Positions 33,979 through 46,269 of a DNA stretch of 64,000 bases are shown piece after piece. The stretch spans positions 6,085,247 to 6,149,246 of the forward strand of contig CM021320.1 in NCBI GenBank assembly GCA_010645155.1, given 5' to 3'. Under the pieces are notes generated by a model. It worked only from the letters and a program-made list of their open reading frames with translations, did not search any database and was not told the origin of the DNA. Position 1 is the first letter of the stretch. The number at the start of each line of letters is the position of its first letter. The position numbers and the translations under genes were made by a program. The stretch comes from Tigriopus japonicus. Lineage: Eukaryota > Arthropoda > Copepoda > Harpacticoida > Harpacticidae.

Positions 33979-35319
33979 CAGTGTTCCAGATTTTGGAAAA
34001 CTTCCCAATTCTTTGGAATCATAGAGTCAAATTGGGGAAAATTTCGCCATTGGGAATCCCCTAATTGGGAAGTCCTTAAAACCTGGGAATTTTGAATCTT
34101 GAGGCAATTTGTATTTTCTACTCTTATGAAAAAAGTCAAGGGACGCAGTCCTACAACCACTTAGTTTCACCGCATTTTTAGAATTAAACACAAAAAGCAG
34201 CGTGAAATTGAGTCACCTCAATGAGTGTGTAGGAGATGAATTTTCACGCAAACCAGTATATCATGTAAACAAAATCCTCACTGATTGAAATTAATGATAA
34301 CTTGATATCTTGACGTGGGTGTCAAAATGATTCGAAAAATTGGCAAATTAAAGATAGAGCGGCTTCATGATCAAATGTGCAAAGATCTGTTGCGTCCAAA
34401 GTTCTATGAGTAGAAATGTCACTCCAACGTTAAGGGTTTGGTTATGATTACTTTCAGCTGACACTCTTTTCCCTGGCAAGGACCAAATTGAAACTTACCT
34501 CCAGGAACTAAACATCTGGGAGGTGTTCACTAGCATACTTGATGGGTTACAAAGTGTTGATATACAAGAAAAAAATGGATGGATATGAGATTGAGCATCA
34601 AAGATCACACAGCTTTATCATACACATTTTGAAATTTCTAAACAACTTTCTAAGTTTGTAGATTTGTTTAACCTGATTAAGGGTTCATTCTGTTGATGCA
34701 CAAAAATCACACAGTTGCTCAAAGAGGATGCACCCAACTCTCCTCACTTTTTGTGACCTTCAATTTCAATTAAAAAAAATATGACTCAAAAAACATCTGG
34801 TTTTAGTGTTGAGTGGAGTGTTGGTTTCCAAATAATCATCAAATGACTTGTATTCCCACCCAGATCATCTACAAATTTAACAAAAAATGAACCAATTTCT
34901 GCCATAGCTGTTGGGCTGAGTATTCCTTTTAAGACACAAGGGTGATCCTCCAAAACTCTAGACTAGTGAACAAGTTATAAACTGCATGCAAATACTGAAT
35001 CATTTCAAATATTTTTGCCCAAGTGTTGCCAAAGTGACCCTTGTTTAAATTTTATGCTCAAAGCATTTCATACAGATTGACTTCCAGAGAACAAGAACAC
35101 AAACTCTATGTAAAAAAAACGGCAACACTTGTTGTGGAATCACATCACTAAATGCAAGTAGCTGGCTGGGTGTGTCATCTGTTTCCTTGAACTTTAGCTG
35201 AGTGGAGAATCATAATATCGTTTGGGAATTTAGAAAAAAAAGTTGGGATTTTTCAAATTCATACTGGGAATTTGGCTCATTTCCTTGGGAATTTTGATTC
35301 CACCCATCTAGATACACTG
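33979..35319. mobile_element. Candidate hAT-like element with TTGGGAATT motif clusters
   Basis: Ends CAGTGTTCCAGAT (left) and CAGTGTATCTAGAT (right, inward) agree with one gap. Motifs TTGGGAA/TTCCCAA cluster within 150 bp of the left end and 100 bp of the right. The flanking octamers do not match. A 112-bp palindrome-bounded segment (CAAGTGTTGCC...GGCAACACTTG, 35020-35131) lies inside. Confidence 0.45.
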
Positions 35320-35572
35320 GTGATTATTAAGGAGTTGGCCGACATCGTTTTCACACAGACGTAAGACAAATTCAGAGACCTACCCCGATTTTGAAATAAC
35401 TTCAAGATGTTTTCGCTCTCCACATTTTAACGTAGTAACCAAGTTCTCATTTACCAAGGCCATGAATACTTGCTCCATTTGGATCAAAAAAATATGGATG
35501 GCTCGAGCGGTCAATTACATTCATGGCGTTGTCTGAAAGCTAAGCAATACAGTAGCAAAGCAATGATGCCGA

Positions 35573-36814
35573 TTGATGGGGACACAATTGTACGATTTCC
35601 CCTACAATGTCCATTGTCATGAGGGAGAGCCAAGTGCAACGGAGGCTAACCCTGTACTCTCAAACGTTTGTGAACATGCAAAGAACTCTCAAGAATCAGC
35701 AAGGAATTTATTAGGCCGTCAGTTAAAGGATGTTTCTGTTGACGTTCTTGCTCGATTAGAACCAAAAACCCATATTCAAGTCCTGCGAACCTTAAACTTC
35801 CCAATTCCCTATGATTATTACAACATGGTTCTCTACGATTCAAGAAAAGCGAATTTTAGGCCTTGGTCATCGAAAGGTCTTATCCACCTGAAATGGCGAT
35901 AAATTGTTAGGCGATGGAACTTTTGTTGTGGTAACTGAAATTTTCTTCCAGCTTTACACGATTCATTTCAAGATTGGGAACAATAATCCTCCCGCAATTT
36001 ACTTTTTACTACCGAATAAAAGCAGGGAAGACATGCAAGAGAATGCTTTGAGCATTAAAGAAACTTGTCCCCGATCTGAGGCCTCTTTGTTAGATTTTGA
36101 AATTGCAGCCAGGATCGCGTTTCAAATTGAGTTCCCGGCTTGTCTAATTTTTGGATGTTTTTTTTCACCTCACCCAAGCTGTTTCGCAGAAAAGAAATTC
36201 GCTTGGATTAAAGTCAGAGTACGAAACAAATCAAAACTTCAACTTGCTCGTTAAATCATTGCCAGCTTTGGCTTTTGTTCCAATCCCTCATGTGGAGGAG
36301 GTGTTCACACAACTCAGCGATGGATGTCTTGACAACCCAAATTGCAATGAATTTATTGCTTATTTTGGTTCCACCTAGGCCTATGTACTCGGTATTCAAA
36401 TTGGGAATAGGGCGCGAAACCCTGAATTCTCTCTTGAACTTTGGAACCACACAACGGACGCACTTGTGTGTGCTCCAAAAACAACAAATGCTGCTGAAGG
36501 TTGAGGGTTTTCGCAACGCTCTTGAGGGGATGTTTTCATGTAAGCATCTGTGGAAATTGTGTGATGGAATAAGAAGAGGCATTTCGTTTCATCGATTGAC
36601 CATTACAAATGCTGCAGTGAGTAGAGTAGCAACTTCAAGGCACAAATACGACAGGATTGCCGAACGATTAGCCCAGAAGGCTGTTATATTTGCTGAAGAA
36701 AATGACAAACTTGCGTACACTGTGACACATAAATCTTTCCCTCCTCAGAAACAAGACAAAATCTTACATATCTTCGATTTTCTAAAATCAAATAACAAAG
36801 CCTTTTTTTGCTGA
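35573..36814 (+). pseudogene. MULE (Mutator-like) transposase, frameshifted
   Basis: It reads across four frame segments. 35573-35902: HCHEGEPSATEANPVLSNV, KNSQESARNLLGRQLKDVS (N-terminal region). 35904-36150: GDGTFVVVTEIFFQLYTIH, PPAIYFLLPNKSRE, LDFEIAARIAF, the MULE catalytic domain (DGTF Asp, then the DFE acidic pair). 36151-36500: VFFHLTQAV, LPALAFVPIPHVEEVF, RNPEFSLELWNH, TTNAAEG, with a stop at 36376-36378. The segment from about 36510 on: FRNALEGMFSCKH, WKLCDGIRR and a basic end. At least three shifts and two stops make it dead. MULE terminal repeats were not identified. Confidence 0.82.
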
Positions 36815-37554
36815 ATATCTTTCAAACGGCTACTTTCTAACAGTGCTTTTACACTTTTCCATACGAGTGATCAATAATGCCAAAAGATCTTGATTCCCTC
36901 AAGTAGATTCTGGCAATGTTTTGAACGTCCATGATTCCAGATATTTTTAGAAAAAGGATTGTGCAAGAGCTGTCTTGATCTCTTATTTCAAAATGACACC
37001 CAAATCAGCTGCTTTAAATATAGAGGGGGCCTGTGAGCGTTATTAAAGCTGGATTAACTAAATACAAGATAAACTAGAGTCGCATTGACTAGCCTTGAAA
37101 TGGAAGATGTTTCATTTTGGCGAGGAGAAGAAAGGGAACGGTTCCAGAACAGATTGAATAACTTCGTAAGTTACCAAGAAAAATGTCTCAAAATTTAACA
37201 GGACCAAGAGATATTGACCTGGACCCTGATGACATAGTTTAGCAAAATTAGTTGGCGCAAATGTCTTCTAACGGTCCCAAAAGCCTAAATTGCATCCAGA
37301 CAACTGAAAACCTCCATTGGATTTTTCCAACACTCATGCCCCACGACTCAAACAGAATTCACATCATGTCATAAAATCTGATTTGCTCTTTAAACTACCA
37401 TTGAACCATCATCAAAAATCCAATCCACGGAAACCGAGCATAAAGGGGCAATTGTGTATCGTCTTTGGGCACTTTTTAAATCATGGACACATCAACTTTT
37501 CCCAAAAAAAGAGCCTAAGGAAATCAATTCATTTTGATGCTTTCCTATACGGGA
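36815..37554. other. Intergenic DNA, nothing recognised
   Basis: It may include the right flank of the MULE. No terminal repeat was recognised. Confidence 0.45.
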
Positions 37555-37556
37555 TA

Positions 37557-38184
37557 CAGGGGGAGGTTGAGTGATCTCTTCAAAAATCTTATCGCGGGCG
37601 GATGAAAGAAGAGAAAAGGCTTGTTTGGCAACAGTGGGTGGTTCGTGAGAATTTGGGCAGTTTAAGGGTTTTCGCAATTTACAGACCGCCCTTGCGAATT
37701 AGATGCCATGAAAAATGTCGAATTGCAAGTTTGAACACCTTTGGTTAGGATTTTGGAAAAAAAATGCACAATTTATTTGCTCGTTCTTGCACGAGAAAAT
37801 TCTCAACGAAAGGCCACTTTTTTGGGTAAGTACAAGTGTAAGTGATGTTATAAGCACTGATTTGTATTGTAAAGCTCCAAAACCATCATGGTATCAAACA
37901 AAATGCCGTTTTTTGTACGTGTTTCTCTTCAATATCAAAGGTCTTTTTTAAGTGCTTGCCATTTTTTAATCAATAGAATAATTTTGCAAATTCTTACAAA
38001 ACCGAGAGTCAAAATGTCCAAACTGGCAATTCGACATTTTTTGTAGCATCTAAGTCATAAGGGCGGTCTGTAAAACGCGAAAACCCTTGCACTGACCTAA
38101 ATCTTACATTGACGAACAAGCCTTTTCTCTTTTTTCATCCGCCCGCGATAAGATTTTTGAAGAGATCACTTAAACCTCCCCCTG
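37557..38184. mobile_element. Long-TIR MITE (628 bp)
   Basis: Ends CAGGGGGAGGTTGAGTGATC and CAGGGGGAGGTTTAAGTGAT inward, then CTTCAAAAATCTTATCGCGG on both sides. The inverted arms extend with gaps for about 170 bp, including AAGGGCGGTCTGTAAA and GAATTGC blocks. Left flank TA (37555-37556), right flank CA (38185-38186), consistent with a mutated TA duplication. Confidence 0.82.
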
Positions 38185-38514
38185 CATGCCTCATTGCATG
38201 ACAAAAATGGGCGTAACATAAAAGTAGTTAATAAATGACTGATAAACATATCTCATTGTGTAAACCTTCTTCGTTTGCAATTAGCAAGGGAAAAATATGT
38301 GATTTTGTTATGATTGCCAACTGGCAAAGATTTATGTGTCACCTTGTATCTTCGGATCATTGCTCACATTCAAGTTCTTCGTTAACTAAAAGAAACATAA
38401 CTTTTGTTTGTAAAAGTAACATAATGAAATAAGAATGAATAAACAAGGATGTATCATATGCCGGTTGCAATTGTTTTAGTATCGCTACAAGGTATGAGAT
38501 CCCTTGTTATTGTA

Positions 38515-38637
38515 GTCTATACTCTTATCCATCTGAGAGTACGAGTTAACCACTTTCCTTGAGAAAGGCCGATTAGGAGAATCGAACTAAGGTCTTACCT
38601 CTTTGAAGGAACTGCGCTGACTACAATACCAACACGT
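38515..38637 (-). mobile_element. tRNA-derived SINE head, inverted copy
   Basis: The minus strand reads GTAGTCAGCGCAGTT (box A-like), then TTAGTTCGATTCTCCT (box B-like) and CCTTTCTCAAGGAAAG. It matches the SINE at 20313-20560 but is more diverged, and the body is short. Confidence 0.65.
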
Positions 38638-38639
38638 GT

Positions 38640-41600
38640 TTTTCTGAACAACTACATAGTAATTTCTCTGATGATGAATGCTGATGATGCTCCGCTGCTG
38701 AGTTTCTTTGAGTTTAACTGGTCCATTTTTGACCCAAAAAAGCGATCCCAAGCAAATCATAAATGTTTTTGATGTCGCAAAATAAAATAAATCTTCCTTG
38801 TTTAGTGTTTGTCTTAATCAGGGCCATCAAATTTTGGTGAAAAATATTTCAAAAAATCTTGTATTTTTTATTTATTTTGAGAAATAATGTAACGAAATCG
38901 TATTTTTGGTAAATTTACAAGCATTTTTCTCATTCATTGCAATATTACCTGACCTTTTCCTATACTCCTATCCAGTTGTGGAGTATGTGTAATTTATAAA
39001 ATGTACTATTTTTTAAATTTTTTTTCACATTTCACATTTTTTTTGTCATTTTACTCTCAATAAATTAAATTAAAAAAGGCTCTCAACAAATCCAAAAATT
39101 TTTGAGGCTGAGATAATCGCGGTGGAATCTACTGTGGCGGAGTTTACCCGTGGGGGAGTCTCCCTAGGTGGAGATCACCTTGTGGACAGTGGAAACTAAC
39201 ATGGACCATCTTTTTCTCCAATCACCGTTGGGAGAAAAAGATGGCCACCGATCAAAAGCTTGAATTTTGCTTCCCGAGGGAAACGTTCTTTTGTGGCTTG
39301 ATCCCAGGTTGTTTTCAAACAAAATTGTGAACGAAGCTTGGGACTTTGCAACAATATGTATTAAGTGTGTTGGGGGCGAGTCTGGAATCTGGCACATCCC
39401 TATATTGAGATTGAAAAGTCCTGGGCTGAATTCATTTGACGAAACCAGAGTCTACACTCTACATATCTTGGGTTTTTTGGGCATTCTTTGGGCGAAAAAG
39501 ACACTGACAAAGTAAATTGCGCCTTTACTTCATTGGCCTTTTATGTGAGCGCTTTTTCAATAAACATCGACGCTTCTTTCTCCATCTGTGTGGAACCATT
39601 GGACCCCACATATCCATTTCGACCGCTTGCTTGACAGACTTTTTCCTTGGTCATAAATTAACAATTTTAAGCGGATCCTACCATCGAAAAAGCCATTTTT
39701 CTAAAACAATCCCCTTCACTCGTAGTTCTGAACCGAGTACTTGATTCCTGGTTGCGCTATTTTGATAATGGTCCCCGTTCCATTTCTTATATCTGTTCAC
39801 GGACCCCTTGAGATTTGAGATGTTCACAGAGATGTCTCTCTCGATATATTGGGTCTTGGACTTTAAAACCTTCGCAATCGACGATTTCAACTCTGGGAAA
39901 GGCAAGCATTTCCCATGGGCTACAATTTTTAATATCTTTATCATAGCCTTGTTGGTGTTGGACCAAAGAGGCGCTCCTAACAAAAACCGAAAGTTTTAGG
40001 CCGAAACAGGATTTAACCGTAACATAAATCATTTGACTGCAAAATGAAATGTGTTTATAATTCAAAATGAAATAAATATTGTGCCCGAAAGCGCTTACGG
40101 TCCATCGCCAACCTAGCGCGAGAAATGGATAAATTGTAGACCTTCCACTAATTCTAAATCAGAAATTCCAATTTGGAAGGAAGAACATGTTGCTCACATA
40201 CCTTTTCTTTGACCTTTTTGTGTGATTGAATATCTGACTAATCCTCAAAAAGGCTCAAAGTCATTGGAGTGAAAGGACCCGATCAACGACCTTGATCATG
40301 AACAAAATAAATTACTCTAATCCAGATATTTTTTCTGCTATCCTGCTATCCCATCTTGATCGGTCTTTATACGCGATCGATCAAAGCCAAATGAAATAAG
40401 AAGTCTTAAAAGCATTTTGTACGTACATTCTTGTGTGCCTTTGTTTATGGCTGAGATTGGCCATCTGTTTCCAGGAAAAAGGACATAAGCACATTCACGG
40501 TCGGTGACCTTGAAGGCCAGACCATTGAGATCTATTAATACTAGAGGGAGTGTAAGCCTAAAAATATGTCTCCAGTCGCCAACTGTTAAGCGGACAAAAG
40601 TGCGGGAACATTTGAAATGTGTGACCAGGCAAATGACAACCATGATATTAATGAATCAAATGTGGAATTGAGTAATGTTTTGGGTCATTTTTTGTTATTG
40701 CTAGTGTTCACTTTCTTGGAAGAACCGAAGACGTCACAAGGTGACCATACCTTGTGTTTGAATACTAAAACTAGGAACTTTTCTACAAATACATTGAATA
40801 AGTCACTGGTAGGAAGAACAAAAATTTAAGCTTTTGCTTTATGTAGGGTAATCTAATACAAATATGGACAAAAAATAACTGGTTTCTTCAAGAATGAGTT
40901 TTAAAAACGGCGACATTTTCCTCATAAGTTCAACGCATTCCGCCCCGCTTGCCAAATCAGCCTGACTAAAGCTTGCACGCTATCTAGTGATTAATAAATG
41001 ATCTAAGGGCCAGACGGACCAGGCAAGCAGTTTTTGCTCAAGTTAATGTACGTGTTGCTCACCCTGAAACGTAAGTACACAAAAAGACACATGACCCAAC
41101 TCAGTCAAAGAGAAATCTGCTTGAAAAAGCCAATCGCTCGTTAAAGATCGAGGACAAATGGTCTTTAAGATTTATCCCATTGTCAGGAATAGTTTCTTTC
41201 ACGCCCTTCGTTCAGAAACCTCATTAAAAGCTCATTAAAAGGTTTCTGTTGAATAGTCAGAACCCAAAAAACTCGAATCTTAATGAAACAACGAACTCAT
41301 GATGAATTTCTTGGTGCATTACGAAAAACGTCATATTTTGGCCTGGGAATTTGATGCCAAAAACTTTTTTGGCATTTGTGGCCCTCATTTGCACTGATTT
41401 ACATTTTTAGCGCTTATTTGCATTTTGGTTTGCATTTTGGATACCTTTTGGGAAAATGAGCAGAAAAAAGTGATTTTAAAGAGTGGTCTAGGGAATCAAA
41501 ATTACTGTTAACAAATATTTTTTGGAAGTTTGATTTAAATATAAATACGTATATCCATTTTTGTCGTATCTCGTATTTTTTTATTTTACTTTTCTGATAC

Positions 41601-41966
41601 AAACTTCGGAAGTTGTGGGACCTTGACTAACAAAGTGTAAGAATCGCAGGTTTACGCACCTAAATAGCTGACAGATGCCAACAAGGGAGATATTGTTTAA
41701 GAAATGTCATCTTTTTTTTTCAAAATTATAATTAGAAAAATGGAATTGACAAAGACTAGTTTTGGAACTGAACAATGAACGGACTAGATTAAGATCATAT
41801 TTGAAGACTAAGACATTATTGCAATCGTTTAAAAGTCTCTTACCTGAAGCGTTTTCACATCCACAGTTAGAAAAAATCAAAGATGCATTAATATGGTGCT
41901 AAAAATACAAAAGATTGCAATCTTTAGCCCCATAAATCGTGAAGCGATAACCCAGACCTTAAAAAC
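38640..41966. other. Intergenic DNA, nothing recognised
   Basis: Open frames up to 101 codons (39678-39983 and 40338-40643, minus) show no domain. A hairpin at 39208-39244 pairs CCATCTTTTTCTCC with GGGAGAAAAAGATGG. TTTGCATTTTGG-like motifs cluster at 41390-41445. No terminal repeats defined. Confidence 0.45.
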
Positions 41967-42002
41967 NNNNNNNNNNNNNNNNNNNNNNNNNNNNNNNNNN
42001 NN
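41967..42002. other. Assembly gap (36 N)
   Basis: Run of N between AT-rich unique sequences. The true length may differ. Confidence 0.99.
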
Positions 42003-42324
42003 ATTTTAAAGAACATGTGAGGAATCTCTTATTTCCATTAAATTCCCAGGACTGGTCACGTTACATGTAAAACTTTCATTGACAGGTTTTTCTGGTTGAT
42101 CTAACGACAATGAACTTTTTTGTTAAATATGAGGAGAAATTTAGTGAAAAATTGTCAAAATACTGGCCCACTGGCACCATCAAAGGAAATTCTCAAGGAA
42201 GCACACAACTAAATAAATAGTTACACGCGTATTTCTATAGTAAGACTTGCTTTTGCATCATAACCCGTTATCACAAATTTTGAAAAAGTGTGGTTATTGT
42301 AGTACAATTTAATATGCCCTACAT

Positions 42325-43084
42325 TAGTGCTGGACCGAAAGAGGGTTTGACCGAAACCCAAATGGAAACCGAAACCAGCTGACGGTAACTTGCAAAATTC
42401 ACCTTGAAATTTAAATTCATTATGTGAACAATTTCTAGATAAGTCAATAAGTCTAGATTTTACTTGAAAAAAATCCGAAATATTGAGTTCGAGGTATTTG
42501 GATTAAAAAAGAACAATGGTGACGATGAGGTCCGGAGGAAAGGACGAGTCAAGTGTTGCCAGATTTTTTTTTGAACTATTCATGCCAAAAACCATCAAGA
42601 AAAAGGCCAGATTTGATTTGACAGAAACAAATTGTGTCATGCCAGGATTAGCACTTCAGCTAACATATTTGGAAATCTTGACATTGATTTAAAACAATTC
42701 AGACATTCTAGATTTATTCCAAAGAACGAATGTGAGATTAAAACTACTCATTAATAATGTAGAATCTGGAAATGGGGAAGCTGGTAATCAAGAATTTTCG
42801 TTAGTTCAATAGCTTAAGATGTTTTTGTTTCTGTTTTGAAAGTAGAACATGTTCTAAATGAGAAGAAGAATTGTCCATGGCATTTGCTTTTTACAATATG
42901 AAACGATTGATTTGGAAATATCTGGCAACGCTGCTTTCTTGTTCTTTCGTACAGACCTCACATCGTCACCATTACCCAAAAAGAACCTCGACTCGGTTTT
43001 CACAATCCGTTCTTCATAAATTATAACGCATGCCTGCTTTCCGGAACTGTGATTTAGGCCGAAAGCTCTTTCAGTCCATCACTG
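42325..43084. mobile_element. hAT-like element (760 bp), degenerate target duplication
   Basis: Ends TAGTGCTGGACCGAAAGAG and CAGTGATGGACTGAAAGAG inward, 15 of 19 identical. Flanks CCCTACAT and CTCTCTAT agree at 5 of 8. CCGAAACC-type motifs sit near the left end. A possible second, inner pair of ends (AGTGTTGCCAGAT at 42552, inverted ATCTGGCAACGCTG ending near 42935) may mark a nested insert without a matching duplication. Confidence 0.6.
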
Positions 43085-43197
43085 CTCTCTATAAGTAAAC
43101 AAATCTATATTGAAAAACCAAACCTGCGGCATTAAGTTACATGCAGAAGTCACGGCTTTTGACAGCTTTAATGGGCGAACCTGTGGTCATTCCCGAG

Positions 43198-43998
43198 CAG
43201 CCTGACCAATTCTAGCTCTTTTTCCTGATATTTTGGAAATTTAGCTCCAAATTTAGGCATTTAGCTCTTTTTCCTGATATTTTGGAAATTTAGCTCCAAA
43301 TTTAGGCATTTAGCTCTTTTGGCTCTATTAGCTCCTTTTGAAACATTTTGCCATTTTTTAGTTCTTTTCCTGAGAATTTTAGGGAGTTTGCCAGATTTTC
43401 TACCCAACAAATGTTACTTGTTCAAAAGTGTTTTTTTTTTCTTTTTACAAATACGTAGGATATTCAGGAGAATCGACTCCAAACTATGGCTCCTCATGCT
43501 AAGGCAAAAAAATAGCAGCTGTTGGCTAGTCTTTCACAATCTCCATTAATGTGCTGGCACCGACTAAAACCTCCACTTACTTTACTCTTTGCTTCAAACT
43601 ATTCTACTCAAACTGACAAAAACTTCATTTGATCAAGTTGAAATTGAGCATGCGCTTTAAATTACGGGGCAAATAGTAGGTTAAATTAATTTTTTCTTCT
43701 AGTCGGCCCAGAAATAAAAAAACGGCTTTTGCCATTAACCGAGGCATAAAGATCTTTCATTATCCCCATTTTTGTGGCTGTTTTTTATGGAAGTAAAAAA
43801 ACTCTAAAAAGCCATGCCTTGAAAGACACTGGCAATTACGTAAGGTCCAAAAGTATGATAATATTAGTGTTTTTGGTCATTTAAGATTTAGCTCTTTTTT
43901 AGCTCTTTTTCAAACAAAATTTAGCTCTTTTAGCTCCAAAATTTGCCTTGAAACTAAGGTTTTTAGCTCTTTTTGATATTCAACAGTTGGTCACGCTG
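43198..43998. mobile_element. hAT-type element, TTTAGCTCTTTT family, full copy 1
   Basis: 801 bp, ends CAGCCTGACCAATT and CAGCGTGACCAACT inward, flanked by a perfect 8-bp duplication TTCCCGAG (43190-43197, 43999-44006). TTTAGCTCTTTT and TTTAGCTCC units recur near both ends in the same orientation. Left part: a 62-bp block is duplicated (43215-43330). No transposase. The homologous copy is at 59771-60624. Confidence 0.93.
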
Positions 43999-44218
43999 TT
44001 CCCGAGGATGAGGAGAAATTGATGCTTGTTCAGTGGAGCGGCAAAATCCCCACAGGGTGGACAGCCTTTATCAGATTACACCCGCAAAGGTGCGTTCTGA
44101 CTCCAGAAAAAAAAACAGATGATATTGGGACATGAAAGTGTTCGTAGTATTAACCTGAAAAACTGAAAGTGCCATCAATGCATTAAGGGCCAAACTGGTC
44201 AGGGGATAGACTCTCAGG

Positions 44219-44444
44219 CAGGGGTTCTCAACCTATGGGTATTTACCCAAAATTGGGTAAATTTGACTTTCTGTTGGGTAAATTTGTGTCCGGAAAAATT
44301 GGAAAAAACTTGGGTTTTTTTCGACCAATATTGCACGTTTTTCTCTTCTTCACGTATTTTATATTTATATATATTTATAGGGGGTAAATCGGATATTTCC
44401 CTTGCTTAAATGGGTATCCCCCGGAAAAAGGTTGAGAACCCCTG
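44219..44444. mobile_element. Charlie-like hAT MITE (226 bp)
   Basis: Ends are a perfect 16-bp inverted repeat CAGGGGTTCTCAACCT, a well-known hAT end type. Subterminal GGGTA/TACCC motifs (ATGGGTATTTACCC, AATGGGTATCCCC) lie at both ends. The right flank GATAGAGC resembles GATAGACT at 44205-44212, six bases away from the left end, so the left junction may carry a small insertion. Confidence 0.83.
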
Positions 44445-44948
44445 GATAGAGCAACATTACTGAAGCAGAGGTTCGTCCATGATTGTGCTGAGATTTAATG
44501 CGTTGTAAGTAAAGGCCAAAAAATGATCAGTTTGAAAATTAAACTTTTATTTGCTTACCAAGGGTACTATACTAAAACTTGTACACTTGTACTACTACGA
44601 TGACATTTTTTTTTTAATTAGTAAGGGGCTCTTGATACGAAAACCAAGTCTCAGTTTTGAAGGGACACGCTGCAAAATGGTTTGTTGGCTCGTCTCTTGA
44701 TTTTCTTCCAATCACATTAAGGATTGTGGTTAGAACATAAAGCTACCATCATTGAAAAGTTTATTCAGTCTCTATTCGGATGTTCGAGTCATCTAAACAA
44801 GAAATGATAAGTAAACATTTACATCGGAAAGCTTTTTGGAAAGTTTCAAGCGAAGGGAAGGAAAAAAGAAGAAAGTTATAACTAACTATGAAGTGGTCAA
44901 AAAAATCATTGACACATCTCGGCTACTCTGATCTGGATTCATTATAAG

Positions 44949-45486
44949 TAGGGCCCGGTAATATTTTTTGAAAATTTTAAAAAAAATTCTCAACTTTTCC
45001 TCGACTTTTTTAAATATCTTGACTGTTTCAAGGAAAAAAAAAATATTTTCTCGAATATTTAAGTGACTAAAAATATTTTGGACAAAATTGAGGAAAATGA
45101 ATGAAGGCCAAACGCCCAATAGAGATTTACCAAAATGAATTCAAAATACAAAAACTTTTACAACATGGCATTTGTACTAAGATTAGACATTCACAACCAG
45201 ACACTACTGTCATATGCGAAAAATATCTGCGCCATCTATTGAGACAAATTGGAAATTGTGTTTTTAAATCGATTGCATGTCAAGTATGCCCAAAAAATGT
45301 CAATATGCATCAAATTCGCCAAAAACAAATTTGGAAAATCGGTACACACAGACAAAAATACCAAATAATGGCCTTGTCAAAAAACTACTTCTTAAATATG
45401 CGGCATTTTTCCTAATAGTTTGAGCTTTTGAAGAACATATATATTGGACATTTTGTCACTTTTTGCAAATATTTTTCCGGGCCCTA
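44949..45486. mobile_element. hAT-type MITE (538 bp)
   Basis: Ends TAGGGCCCGGTAATATTTTT and TAGGGCCCGGAAAAATATTT inward, flanked by ATTATAAG (44941-44948) and ATAATAAG (45487-45494), 7 of 8 identical. AATATTTT motifs repeat near the left end. The 104-codon open frame at 45101-45415 is not recognisable and probably chance. Confidence 0.85.
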
Positions 45487-45494
45487 ATAATAAG

Positions 45495-46171
45495 TATCGC
45501 ATTTTGGAAGAGTAACATATGGTGGGCCTTCAGCAGTTCTTGGAAACAGGGATACATGTTTGAGAAGATAAAAAGTCTGGTCAGATCGAAAATCTTTGAG
45601 AAAATAGGCAGAATGTTAAGATTTATGACTACTTTTCCAAAGGCAGTTTAGTTGATCCTTTTTAAAGTTTTTTTTATAGTTAACCCTTGCCAAATTGGTT
45701 GAAGCAAAAAGCTCGGAACGTAAATTTTCAAAGCACCCTCGAAGTAAAGAAGAAACAAAATATGATTCGAATAACTTATCATGGTGGTAGAAATATTTAG
45801 ATAAAAAGCACCTGAATCCATCATCTTCATTTAGAAAGGCATCGGTGTTTGAAAGTGAAATGGGAAGTAAGCTTTCCGCCAAGATTCCTTTTAATTTCAG
45901 GAATTTCATATTGTATCCTGAACAATCGACTTAAACAACGTCTAATGTTTAATAGATGCAACAAATCTCAACGAGAATCAAGGGTAAAGCCAGATAAGCT
46001 GAGAGAATCTTGATTAATAATAATGTTTCGCTGCGAGATTTGTCTCGATGATGTACAATTTTTTTATAATGTATAAAAAGTGTATTAGAGTCATTGGGGC
46101 CCGTTATGGGTTCTTGAGGCACCATTCGAGGCGGAATATCCCACTAGACACATGGGTTTGGTTGTGGTGGG
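45495..46171. other. Intergenic DNA, nothing recognised
   Basis: Short open frames without domains. Confidence 0.45.
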
Positions 46172-46250
46172 GGGGAGACCTGGGATCGAACCCATGAACC
46201 TGAGCATAGCTCGGTCGCGCGTAGGTCAACTGCGCTACAATCATCTCCCC
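46172..46250 (-). repeat. tRNA-like sequence (pseudo-tRNA or SINE head)
   Basis: The minus strand starts GGGGAGA, which pairs perfectly over 7 bp with the 3' TCTCCCC. TAGCGCAGTTGACC resembles box A and GGTTCGATCC is box B. The T arm has only GGG/CCC around six bases and the anticodon arm is degenerate, so a working tRNA is unlikely. Confidence 0.55.
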
Positions 46251-46269
46251 TTAGCCACAAGATCTAAAA

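Noticed and set aside
36275..36814. 179-codon open frame as an independent gene
   Set aside because: Only its later part resembles the MULE C-terminus; the first 60 codons are out of frame with the family, so it is a segment of the broken transposase.
45101..45415. 104-codon open frame as a transposase
   Set aside because: No hAT motifs; lies in a 538-bp MITE too short to encode one.
46172..46250. Functional tRNA gene
   Set aside because: The acceptor stem is perfect, but the T loop and anticodon arm are abnormal.
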